Positions 1 through 6,385 are shown, counted from the first letter of the stretch. The stretch: 24,001 bases of DNA from a virus (IMGVR_UViG_3300046505_000053:1-24001); one strand, 5' to 3'. The notes: a model not told the origin generated them from the sequence alone. Numbers and translations: made by a program.

Positions 1-138
1 CATCCCATTTCCAAGGTCATATCCTTCTGGCTCATATTCGTACTTAAGCCCGATTGCATCAAAAAACACAGCCCAACGAGCTTCCAGCCTGGAGCGAAAA
101 CGATATCCGTTATAAATGGTCTCGATTGCTTTTATCAT
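1..138 (-). CDS. Conserved phage hypothetical protein, N-terminal fragment (cut by window edge)
   Basis: Reading leftward from an ATG at 138-136 gives 46 residues that run off the window. The start reads MIKAIETIYNGYRFRSRLEA, followed by an R-W-A-x-F-F-D-A-x-G stretch and a Y-E-Y-E-P-E-G motif. I recognise this N-terminus as a widespread phage and prophage protein family of unsettled function; some members have been suspected of being restriction-fold nucleases, but that cannot be judged from this fragment. An AAAGGG element about 9 bases upstream of the ATG is a plausible ribosome site. The gene lies downstream of the helicase-like gene on the same strand, separated by about 68 bases that contain a long inverted repeat, so its expression may be partly separated from the upstream operon. 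The motif makes the gene itself near certain; the function is unknown. Confidence 0.8.
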   Translation of the reverse strand, partial: MIKAIETIYNGYRFRSRLEARWAVFFDAIGLKYEYEPEGYDLGNGM

Positions 139-177
139 TGCGTTTCCCTTTAATATGTAATGTTCTAAAAGCCCAAG

Positions 178-237
178 GGGACTTTTCGCGCATTACGTTA
201 ATAATATTAATTAAAGATGTAATGCGCGAAAAGTCCC
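178..237. repeat. Perfect 19-bp inverted repeat with a 22-nt AT-rich centre
   Basis: The left arm GGGACTTTTCGCGCATTAC (178-196) and right arm GTAATGCGCGAAAAGTCCC (219-237) are exact reverse complements. The 22-nt spacer is almost entirely A/T and contains the 8-bp palindrome TAATATTA. The right arm encodes the last residues of the helicase-like protein (stop codon at 209-207), so the repeat straddles the gene end. On the minus strand only a short TTTT follows a few bases after the stem; on the plus strand TGTTTTTG follows. It could be a bidirectional terminator, an RNA-processing hairpin or a protein-binding/recombination site. The structure is certain; its role is not. Confidence 0.85.
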
Positions 238-2213
238 TGTTTTTGAACCGTTTTAGGAGCCCGTCCGTGGGTCTTGGTTTTTACGACGGCCTTCTCCCAG
301 CCCGGCTGGTTTGCAATCAGATCCAGATATTTTGAAGCTGCCCGATATTGGATTCCCAGTTCAACGATGTCCGATATAGTGATGCTGTCTTTTTCGTCCA
401 TCAATTTCTGAACTTTTTCCCACTTAAAGATATTGACCCCCACGGGGGCATCCATGATCTCGCGCATGGTCAAGAGCTCGTCAGGAGGTAAGCTGGGAAT
501 AGGAATATTGGTTAAGAGCCAGATATCCACAAGATGGTTGACCGGTCGGCTGCGATGGGCGGCCTGGATGATTTCGTCCTCGCGCATAGCCTCTAAAACT
601 GTTTGTAAATCCGGATCATTCCAGAAGCCGGAGACCGGGTAAGCGCGCCCCTGACCATCTGGAGCAATATAGTGATAAGGTTGCTCGCGACTTATCCATT
701 CAACCCGAAAGGCAGTATCTCGCTCAAAAAAGATCATCTTGGCCATGCGCACCACGGAGTAGATGTCTGGCTGAGGGGCGCCAACGATAAAGATTGCATC
801 AACATCCTCGTACTCGTTTGTGCCGCGTGCTGCGTAAAAATGGCCTATTTTTATATTCTCCAGCTCAACAACAAAATCTTTGTAGCTAATTACCGACGGC
901 ATCTGGTAGTTTCGTTCTCGGATAATGCGATTGATAAGATCCTTGGCCTGGCTGGCTTTAATGGTCGTCTTCCCGTCTTTTAGAATGCTGCTTTTGCCAT
1001 TGGTCCGATCCACAACCTGGTATATTTTCCCTTGTTGGCGTGCTGTAGCATCGATAACTCTAACTTTGCGGCCAAATATTCGCTCGTAGATAGCCGATTG
1101 TCCAGTAGCATCCAACCAGATAACGTGAAAAGGGAGCTGTTCTGGTTTATGGCGCAAAAGCAAGGACAAAAAACCGCCGGCCAGGATTATTCGATGCGGG
1201 TATGCCTGTCCGGCTTTTACCTGACCCGCTTCACGTTGTAATAGACTTACCAACGCTGGCAGGTGGAAATAAGATACCTCGCCGGCTTGCTCCGGTCGAT
1301 GGATGTTGGTACCATAGGCAACTGCTTCAGTCGGAATCTTGTAACTTTGGCAGGCCTGCAGAACGTTATCCGGCCCTCCTAGAAACTCAAGCAACTCTGG
1401 ACCCTGGATGCTGGTTTTGGCGTTTTGGGCAATAGTCATCATGTTAAATATGATCTCGGTCATGGCATCTGTAGTATCCATACCTGCTGGGAGTATCCAA
1501 CGTCCTGGGATGCGCCATTCGTGGACAAACGCACCGATCGGGGATTCATCTCCAAATAGAACGGAAAACTGCATAGGATGACCCATAGCCACATGCTGAT
1601 GTTGGGTAAAAATAATCCGTTCCGGGCGTTTAGATTGGGCGTGATAAACGCAACCAGTTTTGACATAATCCCAACCACAAACGCCCGAGCAAAAATCCAT
1701 GGCGGCATAGCCTTTATTCAGCCACTCGGATATCTGACTAGCGTACAGACAAGTTTGAATTTTGCCCGTATCTTGATCTTCGGTCTGGCGTGGTTGCCAT
1801 TCATACCATTGGTTTGGCGCATTGCTTTTTGCCAGGATATCCTGGAAAAAATCATGGCGTGGACCGGCGTACTGGATTCGATGCCCAGCTGCAGCCAGCT
1901 GCTCCACGATTTGAATGGCGGCTGTGGTTTTGCCAATTCCAGGGGATGCTTTTACCATTGCCATATCCTCGGGCTTTTCCTCTTTTAGATAATCTGTGAT
2001 CCCGCTCCAAATGATCTGGCGCGCGCTATCAACGGATCCAGCCTGTGGTTTCCAGGTTGGTGGGATACAGGGCACAAGTTTTCGTTCCTGAATGTTTGGC
2101 GGCTCAATGGTCGGCTTCCAATCGAAGTCGGGCTTTGCTGCCAGAATGCGTTCAACATAAGCGCGTAGCTGCTTGGACCCTGGGTTTGGGTTTGTCGATG
2201 TCGGGTTCTCCAT
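207..2213 (-). CDS. SF2-type helicase-like ATPase, possibly XPD/DinG-like with a four-cysteine cluster
   Basis: This 668-residue protein has a Walker A P-loop, SPGIGKTT, at residues 90-97 and a Walker B-like FGDES at about 220-224. A motif VI-like Q-A-A-H-R-S-R-P with a candidate arginine finger lies towards the C-terminus. Between Walker A and Walker B sit four cysteines (C155, C175, C179, C188), followed by I-I-F-T-Q-H-Q-H. In Rad3/XPD/DinG helicases an Fe-S cluster occupies the same place, ahead of a V-x-T-N-H type motif. I infer an ATP-dependent nucleic-acid translocase for phage replication or recombination; an Fe-S cluster is a hypothesis. The ATG at 2213 has no clear ribosome site and sits just downstream of a strong hairpin (2223-2252). 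The gene is the second-last visible one of the leftward operon, and its last codons lie in the 178-237 repeat. A D5-like or primase-associated ATPase is the main alternative. Confidence 0.72.
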   Translation of the reverse strand: MENPTSTNPNPGSKQLRAYVERILAAKPDFDWKPTIEPPNIQERKLVPCIPPTWKPQAGSVDSARQIIWSGITDYLKEEKPEDMAMVKASPGIGKTTAAIQIVEQLAAAGHRIQYAGPRHDFFQDILAKSNAPNQWYEWQPRQTEDQDTGKIQTCLYASQISEWLNKGYAAMDFCSGVCGWDYVKTGCVYHAQSKRPERIIFTQHQHVAMGHPMQFSVLFGDESPIGAFVHEWRIPGRWILPAGMDTTDAMTEIIFNMMTIAQNAKTSIQGPELLEFLGGPDNVLQACQSYKIPTEAVAYGTNIHRPEQAGEVSYFHLPALVSLLQREAGQVKAGQAYPHRIILAGGFLSLLLRHKPEQLPFHVIWLDATGQSAIYERIFGRKVRVIDATARQQGKIYQVVDRTNGKSSILKDGKTTIKASQAKDLINRIIRERNYQMPSVISYKDFVVELENIKIGHFYAARGTNEYEDVDAIFIVGAPQPDIYSVVRMAKMIFFERDTAFRVEWISREQPYHYIAPDGQGRAYPVSGFWNDPDLQTVLEAMREDEIIQAAHRSRPVNHLVDIWLLTNIPIPSLPPDELLTMREIMDAPVGVNIFKWEKVQKLMDEKDSITISDIVELGIQYRAASKYLDLIANQPGWEKAVVKTKTHGRAPKTVQKQGLFAHYIFN

Positions 2214-2222
2214 GTAGGTGGG

Positions 2223-2252
2223 GAGCCGGCCTGCTTGCGGACAGGCCGGCTC
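2223..2252 (-). promoter_or_regulatory. GC-rich hairpin between the SSB-tail protein and the helicase-like gene
   Basis: GAGCCGGCCTG (2223-2233) and CAGGCCGGCTC (2242-2252) pair perfectly over 11 bp with an 8-nt loop. The hairpin lies in the 48-base gap before the helicase-like ATG, about 10 bases from the start codon, and no Shine-Dalgarno sequence follows it. There is no U-run, so it is not a standard terminator. It may stabilise or process the mRNA or limit translation of the downstream gene. Confidence 0.7.
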
Positions 2253-2261
2253 ACTATGGGG

Positions 2262-2720
2262 TTAGAAAGGCAGACTATCGTCGATAGGTTGGAAAGCCGC
2301 CTGATCCACCTGGTAGCCGGCGCTGTCATCGAAGGCAGTCTCCGCCGGGTCTCCGCGCCCGTTGGATTGGACCCCGATCATAGACATCTTTTCCACGAGC
2401 TGGCCCCGGATGGCCCACTCTAGGCCGCGCCGTTCGGCTTCCGAGGCCTGGATTTCAGCATCGAAGGACAATATCTGTCCCCTGGCCGCAGCTTGCGCCT
2501 TGGTCATTTCGATCAGGGCTGGGTCAGCGGCATAGGCCTGTTGGGCAGCGGTTTTACGGGCTCCCTCGTTTTTACCGGGCCAATCTTCTGGTGGGGTCAT
2601 GGCCAGCATGCGAGCCTCTGCGTCCTGGGTAAGCTGCCACTCTTTGAAGCTGGCAGCTGCTTTATCTAGGTAAAGCTTTCCGAGGTTTAAACTGATTTCG
2701 ATCATGCGGATTTGGTTCAT
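2262..2720 (-). CDS. Helical protein with an SSB-like acidic C-terminal tail
   Basis: This 152-residue protein is rich in Ala, Glu, Gln and Lys and looks almost wholly alpha-helical, probably coiled-coil. The last residues, P-I-D-D-S-L-P-F, closely resemble the D-D-x-I/L-P-F tail by which bacterial SSB recruits its partner proteins. No OB-fold pattern is visible upstream, so it is not an obvious SSB. The ATG overlaps the stop of the upstream gene in an ATGA arrangement, and a GC-rich hairpin and then the helicase-like gene follow. Context points to a replication or recombination accessory role, for example a helical partner of the helicase or a mimic that docks host SSB-binding proteins. I cannot name a family. 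Confidence 0.72.
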   Translation of the reverse strand: MNQIRMIEISLNLGKLYLDKAAASFKEWQLTQDAEARMLAMTPPEDWPGKNEGARKTAAQQAYAADPALIEMTKAQAAARGQILSFDAEIQASEAERRGLEWAIRGQLVEKMSMIGVQSNGRGDPAETAFDDSAGYQVDQAAFQPIDDSLPF

Positions 2721-3907
2721 CGGAAATCCTCCGGGATTTTGCTCTCGACGCTGATGGCGGCCAGGATGATATTGAGCTGAATGGCATTGTCGATCTCGGG
2801 CGCTTCCGCCTTGGCTTTCACGGCGTCGGCTATGCCGCGCAGACAGGCCAGCCGGTCAAAGTCCTTGGTCTTTAACTCGGTGGCGACAAGGGGCAGGAAG
2901 GCCTCGTACCCCGGCCAGATCTTTTTGACGTGAGCGAGCATCTGTTCGGGTTTTTTGATATCGTCGCGACGACCCTGGAGAAATTTCAGGACTTTAGCGA
3001 GATCGGCCTTGCCACCGGTCTGGAAGTTGGCGGCGATATCCTTTTTCTTGGCTGCCCACACGCCTGGGTAGAGCTGTTCGCCGATGGTGTTGATTTCGGC
3101 GCCCTGGTTGCCATCGTTGGGAGGGGTGGAAGGAGGGGCCTTTGTTTCGGATGATGGGCCAGTCGTAGCTGGCAATTCTTTAACTTCGCCCTCGATGGTG
3201 CCCTCAGGAAGCATCTGGGCCGCATTGGCCATCTCGATCTGCAAACGCACCCAGTCGGCGACCGGCTCAAGGCGCACCAACCACTTGTTGACCCGGCTGC
3301 GTTTACCAGCCTGGTTGCCAAAACCGGGCGTGGTGATACTTTCCTGGACCCGGCGCAGGTTGAACAGGATACCGCGTAGTCCCAGCGGGTTCTCGGTGCG
3401 TGTCTCGTAGGTGGCCTGCAGGACGGACAAGATATTCAGAATGTCATGCTTGGAGTGGGTTTCCAAGGTAACGTACCCAACAAAACCGGCCTCGATCAAC
3501 TCGGGCACGATGATATCCAGGCGTCCGATGGCATCGTTCATGTAATCGCCCTTCTCATGACCGCCAGTGCAGGCTTTGGAGCCATGCACGTACTTGTCCT
3601 TTTCCAGCCAGACCGTCATCAGCTCGCCGTCACAGCGGTGCACCAATCCGGTGGCAGACCATATCTCCGCCCAGGTGGTAAATGCTTCTTGAGGTGTGGC
3701 GTAAGGGATGTACGCCTGGATCGCGTGAGGCTCCTTGCCGTAGGCTTCTTCAAAAGCCGCACAGATCTCCTTGCTCTCGCTGGTGAAGCGGAAGTGGTCC
3801 AGGTCCGGACCATACTGGCCGTTGACCTTTTCCCCGCCCTTGTGGAGTTTCCCTAAGCGGGGAAATCGAGATTGGACCGTATCGGTAAGATTTTTAATAG
3901 GCGACAT
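2717..3907 (-). CDS. Recombination directionality factor-like (Gp3-like) phage protein
   Basis: The 396-residue protein opens with a P-R-L-G-K-L motif and then D-H-F-R-F-T-S near residue 40. A W-x-E-I-W-S and R-C-D-G-E motif and a second Cys-rich patch (A-C-T-G-G-H) lie near residues 80-120, followed by G-R-L-D-I-I-V-P-E-L and an L-E-T-H-S-K stretch. This order matches what I know of the Gp3/RDF-like family, named after the phiC31 factor that switches a serine integrase to excision. Many relatives are uncharacterised and sit in replication modules, so the excision role is not established here. From about residue 240 the protein has a Pro/Thr-rich linker and a charged helical C-terminal half of about 130 residues. 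The start overlaps the previous stop (TAATG), and the stop overlaps the next start (ATGA). Confidence 0.65.
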   Translation of the reverse strand: MSPIKNLTDTVQSRFPRLGKLHKGGEKVNGQYGPDLDHFRFTSESKEICAAFEEAYGKEPHAIQAYIPYATPQEAFTTWAEIWSATGLVHRCDGELMTVWLEKDKYVHGSKACTGGHEKGDYMNDAIGRLDIIVPELIEAGFVGYVTLETHSKHDILNILSVLQATYETRTENPLGLRGILFNLRRVQESITTPGFGNQAGKRSRVNKWLVRLEPVADWVRLQIEMANAAQMLPEGTIEGEVKELPATTGPSSETKAPPSTPPNDGNQGAEINTIGEQLYPGVWAAKKKDIAANFQTGGKADLAKVLKFLQGRRDDIKKPEQMLAHVKKIWPGYEAFLPLVATELKTKDFDRLACLRGIADAVKAKAEAPEIDNAIQLNIILAAISVESKIPEDFR

Positions 3908-4170
3908 TACTTTGCTCCTTCTGGTTGTAATTCAGATGGCAGACCCAAAAAGGCCTGCTTGATATCCATCGAGCCGTTATTTTTGACGGCAGGGACGGCA
4001 TTGGCTTTTACATTTTCCTTGGCCATCGACCAAAGATCGTGCATAGCCTGGTCAAGGTTCTCTCCTTCGTCGACGTCGGCCCATAACGTGCAGTCGATGG
4101 TGGCGCTGTTGTAATCCCCTAAGTTGAACTTGCGCCCATAGGTGACTGAAACGGTTTTGATTTTAGGCAT
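3907..4170 (-). CDS. Small conserved phage protein next to the RDF-like gene
   Basis: Eighty-seven residues beginning MPKIKTVSVTYGRKFNLGDY, with a following hydrophobic/acidic stretch T-L-W-A-D-V-D-E-G-E. It looks like a compact alpha/beta protein without membrane segments. I recall similar short proteins starting with a V-T-Y-x-R-K-F-N-L-G-D-Y motif in phage and prophage replication modules, without an assigned function. A strong ribosome site, GGAGGAACAG, precedes the ATG. Its stop codon overlaps the start of the RDF-like gene by one base, so the two are very probably translated together. A DNA-binding or replication-accessory role is only a guess from context. Confidence 0.75.
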   Translation of the reverse strand: MPKIKTVSVTYGRKFNLGDYNSATIDCTLWADVDEGENLDQAMHDLWSMAKENVKANAVPAVKNNGSMDIKQAFLGLPSELQPEGAK

Positions 4171-4186
4171 TCTGTTCCTCCATTTT

Positions 4187-4414
4187 TTATCGGTTGTTCG
4201 GTTTGTCAGGATCGCTTGGTTGCGGGATTGCTTTTAGTAGCGAGATGATCTTGTACAGGTGATAGATGGTCTTAGCCATGACCCGCAGCAGATCGTCTCG
4301 GCTGGAATTGCAATTCAGCACAGGCTGAATATTCTCGATGGCCTCAGCAGCCTGCATGATGGCATCATCTCTCGCCCACTGCGCGTCACGCGGCCAGGGC
4401 TTAGGCTTGGTCAT
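4187..4414 (-). CDS. Small helical hypothetical protein
   Basis: The ATG at 4414 gives 75 residues starting MTKPKPWPRDAQWARDDA. GAGG lies about 8 bases upstream, and the start overlaps the end of the preceding gene by 14 bases. A longer reading from 4456 lacks a ribosome site and would overlap the preceding gene far more. The protein has two predicted helices, including A-K-T-I-Y-H-L-Y-K-I-I-S-L-L, and a proline-rich charged end. No family is recognised. It is followed 16 bases later by the next gene of the leftward operon. Confidence 0.62.
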   Translation of the reverse strand: MTKPKPWPRDAQWARDDAIMQAAEAIENIQPVLNCNSSRDDLLRVMAKTIYHLYKIISLLKAIPQPSDPDKPNNR

Positions 4415-4775
4415 CACGGGCCTCGTTGATCGCCTGTTCGGCGGTCTGATGAGCATGCTCCAGTTGACGGGTAATTTCAGCCTGGCGCTGGCGGATGGTC
4501 TTGACGATCTCGCCCACGATCATCGGGGTGCCGGAGCAGATAAAACATACGCCGGTGATCACGACGGCGGGCCAATCGGTCAGAGCGTCCATCAGGGCAA
4601 TACCGATCATCGTGATAGAAACACCTGCCACAACTAGCAGGCTGGTATAGCCGCGCTTGCGTTCGTCCAGCCAGTAGACAAATACCGCATAGACAACGCC
4701 GAACATCAGCAGGCCGAAAAGCAGACCGATCAGACCGGCCAGCGTCCCATTGGCGACCGGTTGAACTCCGCTCAT
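4401..4775 (-). CDS. Membrane protein with three hydrophobic segments and a C-terminal coiled coil
   Basis: The chosen ATG at 4775 overlaps the preceding stop in an ATGA arrangement and has CGGAG about 10 bases upstream; an earlier ATG at 4811 has no such support. The 124 residues contain a hydrophobic segment near residues 10-33 (L-I-G-L-L-F-G-L-L-M-F-G-V-V-Y-A-V-F), a second near 45-60 and a third near 65-85. A roughly 40-residue charged helix rich in Gln, Glu and Ala follows and ends in D-D-Q-A. It is probably an inner-membrane protein with a cytoplasmic coiled coil. Its place in an early operon rather than the lysis cluster argues against a holin. Superinfection exclusion or host-membrane modification are possibilities, but nothing proves either. 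Confidence 0.68.
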   Translation of the reverse strand: MSGVQPVANGTLAGLIGLLFGLLMFGVVYAVFVYWLDERKRGYTSLLVVAGVSITMIGIALMDALTDWPAVVITGVCFICSGTPMIVGEIVKTIRQRQAEITRQLEHAHQTAEQAINEARDDQA

Positions 4776-4966
4776 AATCCCGGCTCCGTTATGGTAGTAA
4801 TCTCGAGGCATGGATCAGGAACGTTCGCCACCACCGGCTCGACCGCATCTCTTTGGTAGATCAGGATGCTCATAATGGTGTGGATCGCTGCCCGGAATGC
4901 GATCGGATCATAAATTTCGAGGGGTTTCGAAAGGTCTGTGTCAGGTTCTTGGCTTATGAATGTCAT
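4772..4966 (-). CDS. Small hypothetical protein, 64 residues
   Basis: The 64-residue product begins MTFISQEPDTDLSKPLEIYD and has a moderately hydrophobic helix (A-A-I-H-T-I-M-S-I-L-I-Y) in the middle. Both ends overlap neighbours by ATGA junctions, which is the main support that it is translated. No family or motif is recognised. The hydrophobic stretch is short for a membrane anchor, so it is more likely a small soluble or membrane-associated protein. Confidence 0.6.
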   Translation of the reverse strand: MTFISQEPDTDLSKPLEIYDPIAFRAAIHTIMSILIYQRDAVEPVVANVPDPCLEITTITEPGL

Positions 4967-5274
4967 GATTGCGCCTCCGGGAGAATACCCACACGATGGG
5001 CCAGCTCAGCCATTGTCATTTGGGGCTGGTAGGACTTATAGGCCTGATCGTATACGTCGTGGCAGGCTTTCCAGGTGTGCTCATCAGGTCGCCACTCGGT
5101 AAAGTAGTTCTCAAACTGCTGCCACTCTTCCCCAGAGATCGGGAGTTTGTCGAACATGCGGCGGGAGAGCGAACACTCTCCTTGCCAGTAAGAGCTATTT
5201 GGATTTGAGATTTCTTTGACCGTATAGGGCGGCCAGCAGTTATTGAAGTTTTTTTCGTAGAAGGTCGTGGCCAT
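4963..5274 (-). CDS. Aromatic-rich hypothetical protein
   Basis: The ATG at 5274 gives 103 residues starting MATTFYEKNFNNCWPPYTVK, and its A is the last base of the preceding stop codon (TGATG coupling). A longer reading from 5349 would overlap the previous gene by 76 bases without a better ribosome site. The protein is unusually rich in Trp, Tyr and Phe, with E-E-W-Q-Q-F-E-N-Y-F and Y-Q-P-Q-M-T-M-A-E-L-A near the C-terminus. The latter could be the beginning of a helix-turn-helix. There are three cysteines and no membrane segment. I do not recognise a family. Confidence 0.62.
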   Translation of the reverse strand: MATTFYEKNFNNCWPPYTVKEISNPNSSYWQGECSLSRRMFDKLPISGEEWQQFENYFTEWRPDEHTWKACHDVYDQAYKSYQPQMTMAELAHRVGILPEAQS

Positions 5275-5543
5275 CACACCACCGCCAGAAGGAGGATGCT
5301 TATAAGGATTACGACGACAATCAGGCCGACTTTTACAAACCACTTCCACAGAGCGTGGGAGAGACCCTTGGGAAGATCATGGTCAGGAACAGGTTGTCCT
5401 TCACCCCGGTAGGGACCTTCGAGCATCGTTACTACACAATGAGAACCACCGTTCTGGCGTGTGACTGCTTTGGGAGGCTTAGCGAGCTTTATAAAATCGT
5501 GGCCGGTATTATAGTGGCCATAACAAAAGGCTTGTTTAGCCAT
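5274..5543 (-). CDS. Small tail-anchored membrane protein
   Basis: The ATG at 5543 is preceded by a textbook AAGGAGG with 9-base spacing and overlaps the previous gene by 8 bases. The 89 residues start MAKQAFCYGHYNTGHDFIKL and have a hydrophilic domain with two cysteines and several histidines. The last 20 or so residues form a single very hydrophobic segment (V-G-L-I-V-V-V-I-L-I-S-I-L-L-L-A-V-V) after a W-K-W-F-V-K patch. This is the layout of a C-tail-anchored membrane protein with its N-terminal domain in the cytoplasm. Function is unknown. Confidence 0.66.
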   Translation of the reverse strand: MAKQAFCYGHYNTGHDFIKLAKPPKAVTRQNGGSHCVVTMLEGPYRGEGQPVPDHDLPKGLSHALWKWFVKVGLIVVVILISILLLAVV

Positions 5544-5763
5544 GCTTGGCCTCCTTGGCTGTTGCGACAAAGCGCGGGTTACATCCGGAGTCGATCAATT
5601 TAATAGCCACTCTCACGAGGGCCTGGGCGTCTGCGTAAATTTCGGCCTGGTTGATGTCATTACGATCTAAAGCCTTCATGTGCTCGATTGATAACTCGGC
5701 GGATGCTTTACAAAGGTCATTTAGGATTTTGTCGAACCTGCGCTGGCGTTTATTTTTTGACAT
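5536..5763 (-). CDS. Small soluble helical protein
   Basis: Seventy-five residues beginning MSKNKRQRRFDKILNDLCKA, with a very basic start followed by amphipathic helices and a C-terminal A-T-A-K-E-A-K-H-G. AAGGAGG lies about 8 bases before the ATG. The coding sequence overlaps the upstream gene by 14 bases and the downstream gene by 8. The basic N-terminus would fit nucleic-acid binding, but no named domain is visible. Confidence 0.65.
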   Translation of the reverse strand: MSKNKRQRRFDKILNDLCKASAELSIEHMKALDRNDINQAEIYADAQALVRVAIKLIDSGCNPRFVATAKEAKHG

Positions 5764-5935
5764 CGAAAGCCTCCTTATTGCCGATCGCCGCCCCGGCGAG
5801 AAACATTAGCATAAAAAAAACAAGCAAATACACGACACCCCCAACGGTCAATGCTGCAAGTGCCCCAAAAAATAGCCGGGCAACGGCCCCCCAAAATAGG
5901 CCGCAGAATATTGACATAACAAGATATGTTTTCAT
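5750..5935 (-). CDS. Small membrane protein with two hydrophobic segments
   Basis: Sixty-one residues, mostly hydrophobic. One segment covers about residues 5-28 and a second about 31-50, ending in a short charged tail K-E-A-F-D-V-K-K. CTGGAGAT precedes the ATG at about 9 bases, and the start overlaps the stop of the 43-residue gene upstream in an ATGA junction. No signal peptidase site is obvious. It forms, with its upstream neighbour, a pair of tiny membrane proteins near the head of the early operon. Confidence 0.65.
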   Translation of the reverse strand: MKTYLVMSIFCGLFWGAVARLFFGALAALTVGGVVYLLVFFMLMFLAGAAIGNKEAFDVKK

Positions 5936-6063
5936 GATTTATCTCCAGGAGACTTGCGCATGGCAGAAACAAAGCAGACGGCGGCGGCCACGAGCATCAG
6001 ATAGAGGATCAGTGCTCCAATAAGAGGGTTGACATTTAAGAGGAGTTGATTTATTATGGACAT
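5932..6063 (-). CDS. 43-residue single-pass membrane protein
   Basis: From the ATG at 6063 the reading frame encodes M-S-I-I-N-Q-L-L-L-N-V-N-P-L, then a hydrophobic stretch I-G-A-L-I-L-Y-L-M-L-V-A-A-A-V-C-F-V, then a basic tail M-R-K-S-P-G-D-K-S. AAGGA stands 8 bases before the start, and the TGA stop overlaps the next ATG (ATGA). Ribosome site, junction style and membrane-protein composition together make this a convincing small gene that a length cut-off would miss. It probably spans the membrane once with the basic end in the cytoplasm. Function is unknown. Confidence 0.62.
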   Translation of the reverse strand: MSIINQLLLNVNPLIGALILYLMLVAAAVCFVSAMRKSPGDKS

Positions 6064-6082
6064 AATCTATCCTTTCAGTAGG

Positions 6083-6119
6083 GCAAAGCTCCCGTACATC
6101 CCCGTGGCGGGAGTTTTGC
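6083..6119. repeat. Intercistronic hairpin after the ribbon-helix-helix gene
   Basis: GCAAAGCTCCCG (6083-6094) pairs with CGGGAGTTTTGC (6108-6119) over 12 positions, including one G-T, around a 13-nt loop. It fills most of the 64-base gap between the regulator gene and the 43-residue membrane protein gene. On the minus strand no U-run follows. On the plus strand GTTTTAAG follows, so it could stop antisense transcripts. It could also set regulator mRNA levels apart from the rest of the operon. Confidence 0.65.
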
Positions 6120-6127
6120 GTTTTAAG

Positions 6128-6316
6128 TTACTCGGCTGTAGGAAGAACCGGCTTTTGTTCAGCGCTTTGGGCCTTCTTCATGTCATCCCATTCCTGGATG
6201 ATGATTTGAAGGGCAGCGCTAAAGTTGTTGTTACGAGTGTGCTTTTTTGCAACCTTCTCGACGATCTTTCGATCTTCAGGGTAAAGAGAGACCGATTGCT
6301 TTTTGACTATTTGCAT
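6128..6316 (-). CDS. Ribbon-helix-helix (Arc/CopG-like) transcription regulator, candidate
   Basis: The ATG at 6316 has TGGAGG 6 bases upstream; an ATG at 6328 would lack one. The 62 residues start MQIVKKQSVSLYPEDRKIVE, where the alternating K-x-S-V-S-L stretch can form the DNA-binding beta strand of a ribbon-helix-helix fold. The helix V-E-K-V-A-K-K-H and the turn-plus-helix N-N-N-F-S-A-A-L-Q-I-I-I-Q-E-W follow. Such proteins bind as dimers of dimers to short direct or inverted repeats. This is the first gene behind the strong leftward promoter, and repeats suitable as operators lie just upstream (6390-6433), so autoregulation and control of the divergent promoter are likely inferences. Confidence 0.72.
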   Translation of the reverse strand: MQIVKKQSVSLYPEDRKIVEKVAKKHTRNNNFSAALQIIIQEWDDMKKAQSAEQKPVLPTAE

Positions 6317-6356
6317 GTTCGCCTCCATTTGGTCAAGTAATTATTGCGTCTTTACA

Positions 6357-6385
6357 AATATACACCCAATATTACTAAGTGTCAA
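6357..6385 (-). promoter_or_regulatory. Strong sigma70-type promoter for the leftward early operon
   Basis: On the minus strand, TTGACA (6385-6380) is followed after exactly 17 bases by TATATT (6362-6357). Transcription would start near 6350, about 34 bases before the regulator ATG at 6316. It is preceded by CCCCC, like the antisense promoter at 13768-13796. Confidence 0.82.

Noticed and set aside
3446-3856. Plus-strand frame opposite the RDF-like gene
   Set aside because: The minus-strand frame has family motifs and coupled ends; the plus frame has neither.
4415-4456. Upstream start for the 75-residue gene at 4187-4414
   Set aside because: It has no ribosome site, while the ATG at 4414 has GAGG in place and fits the overlap pattern.
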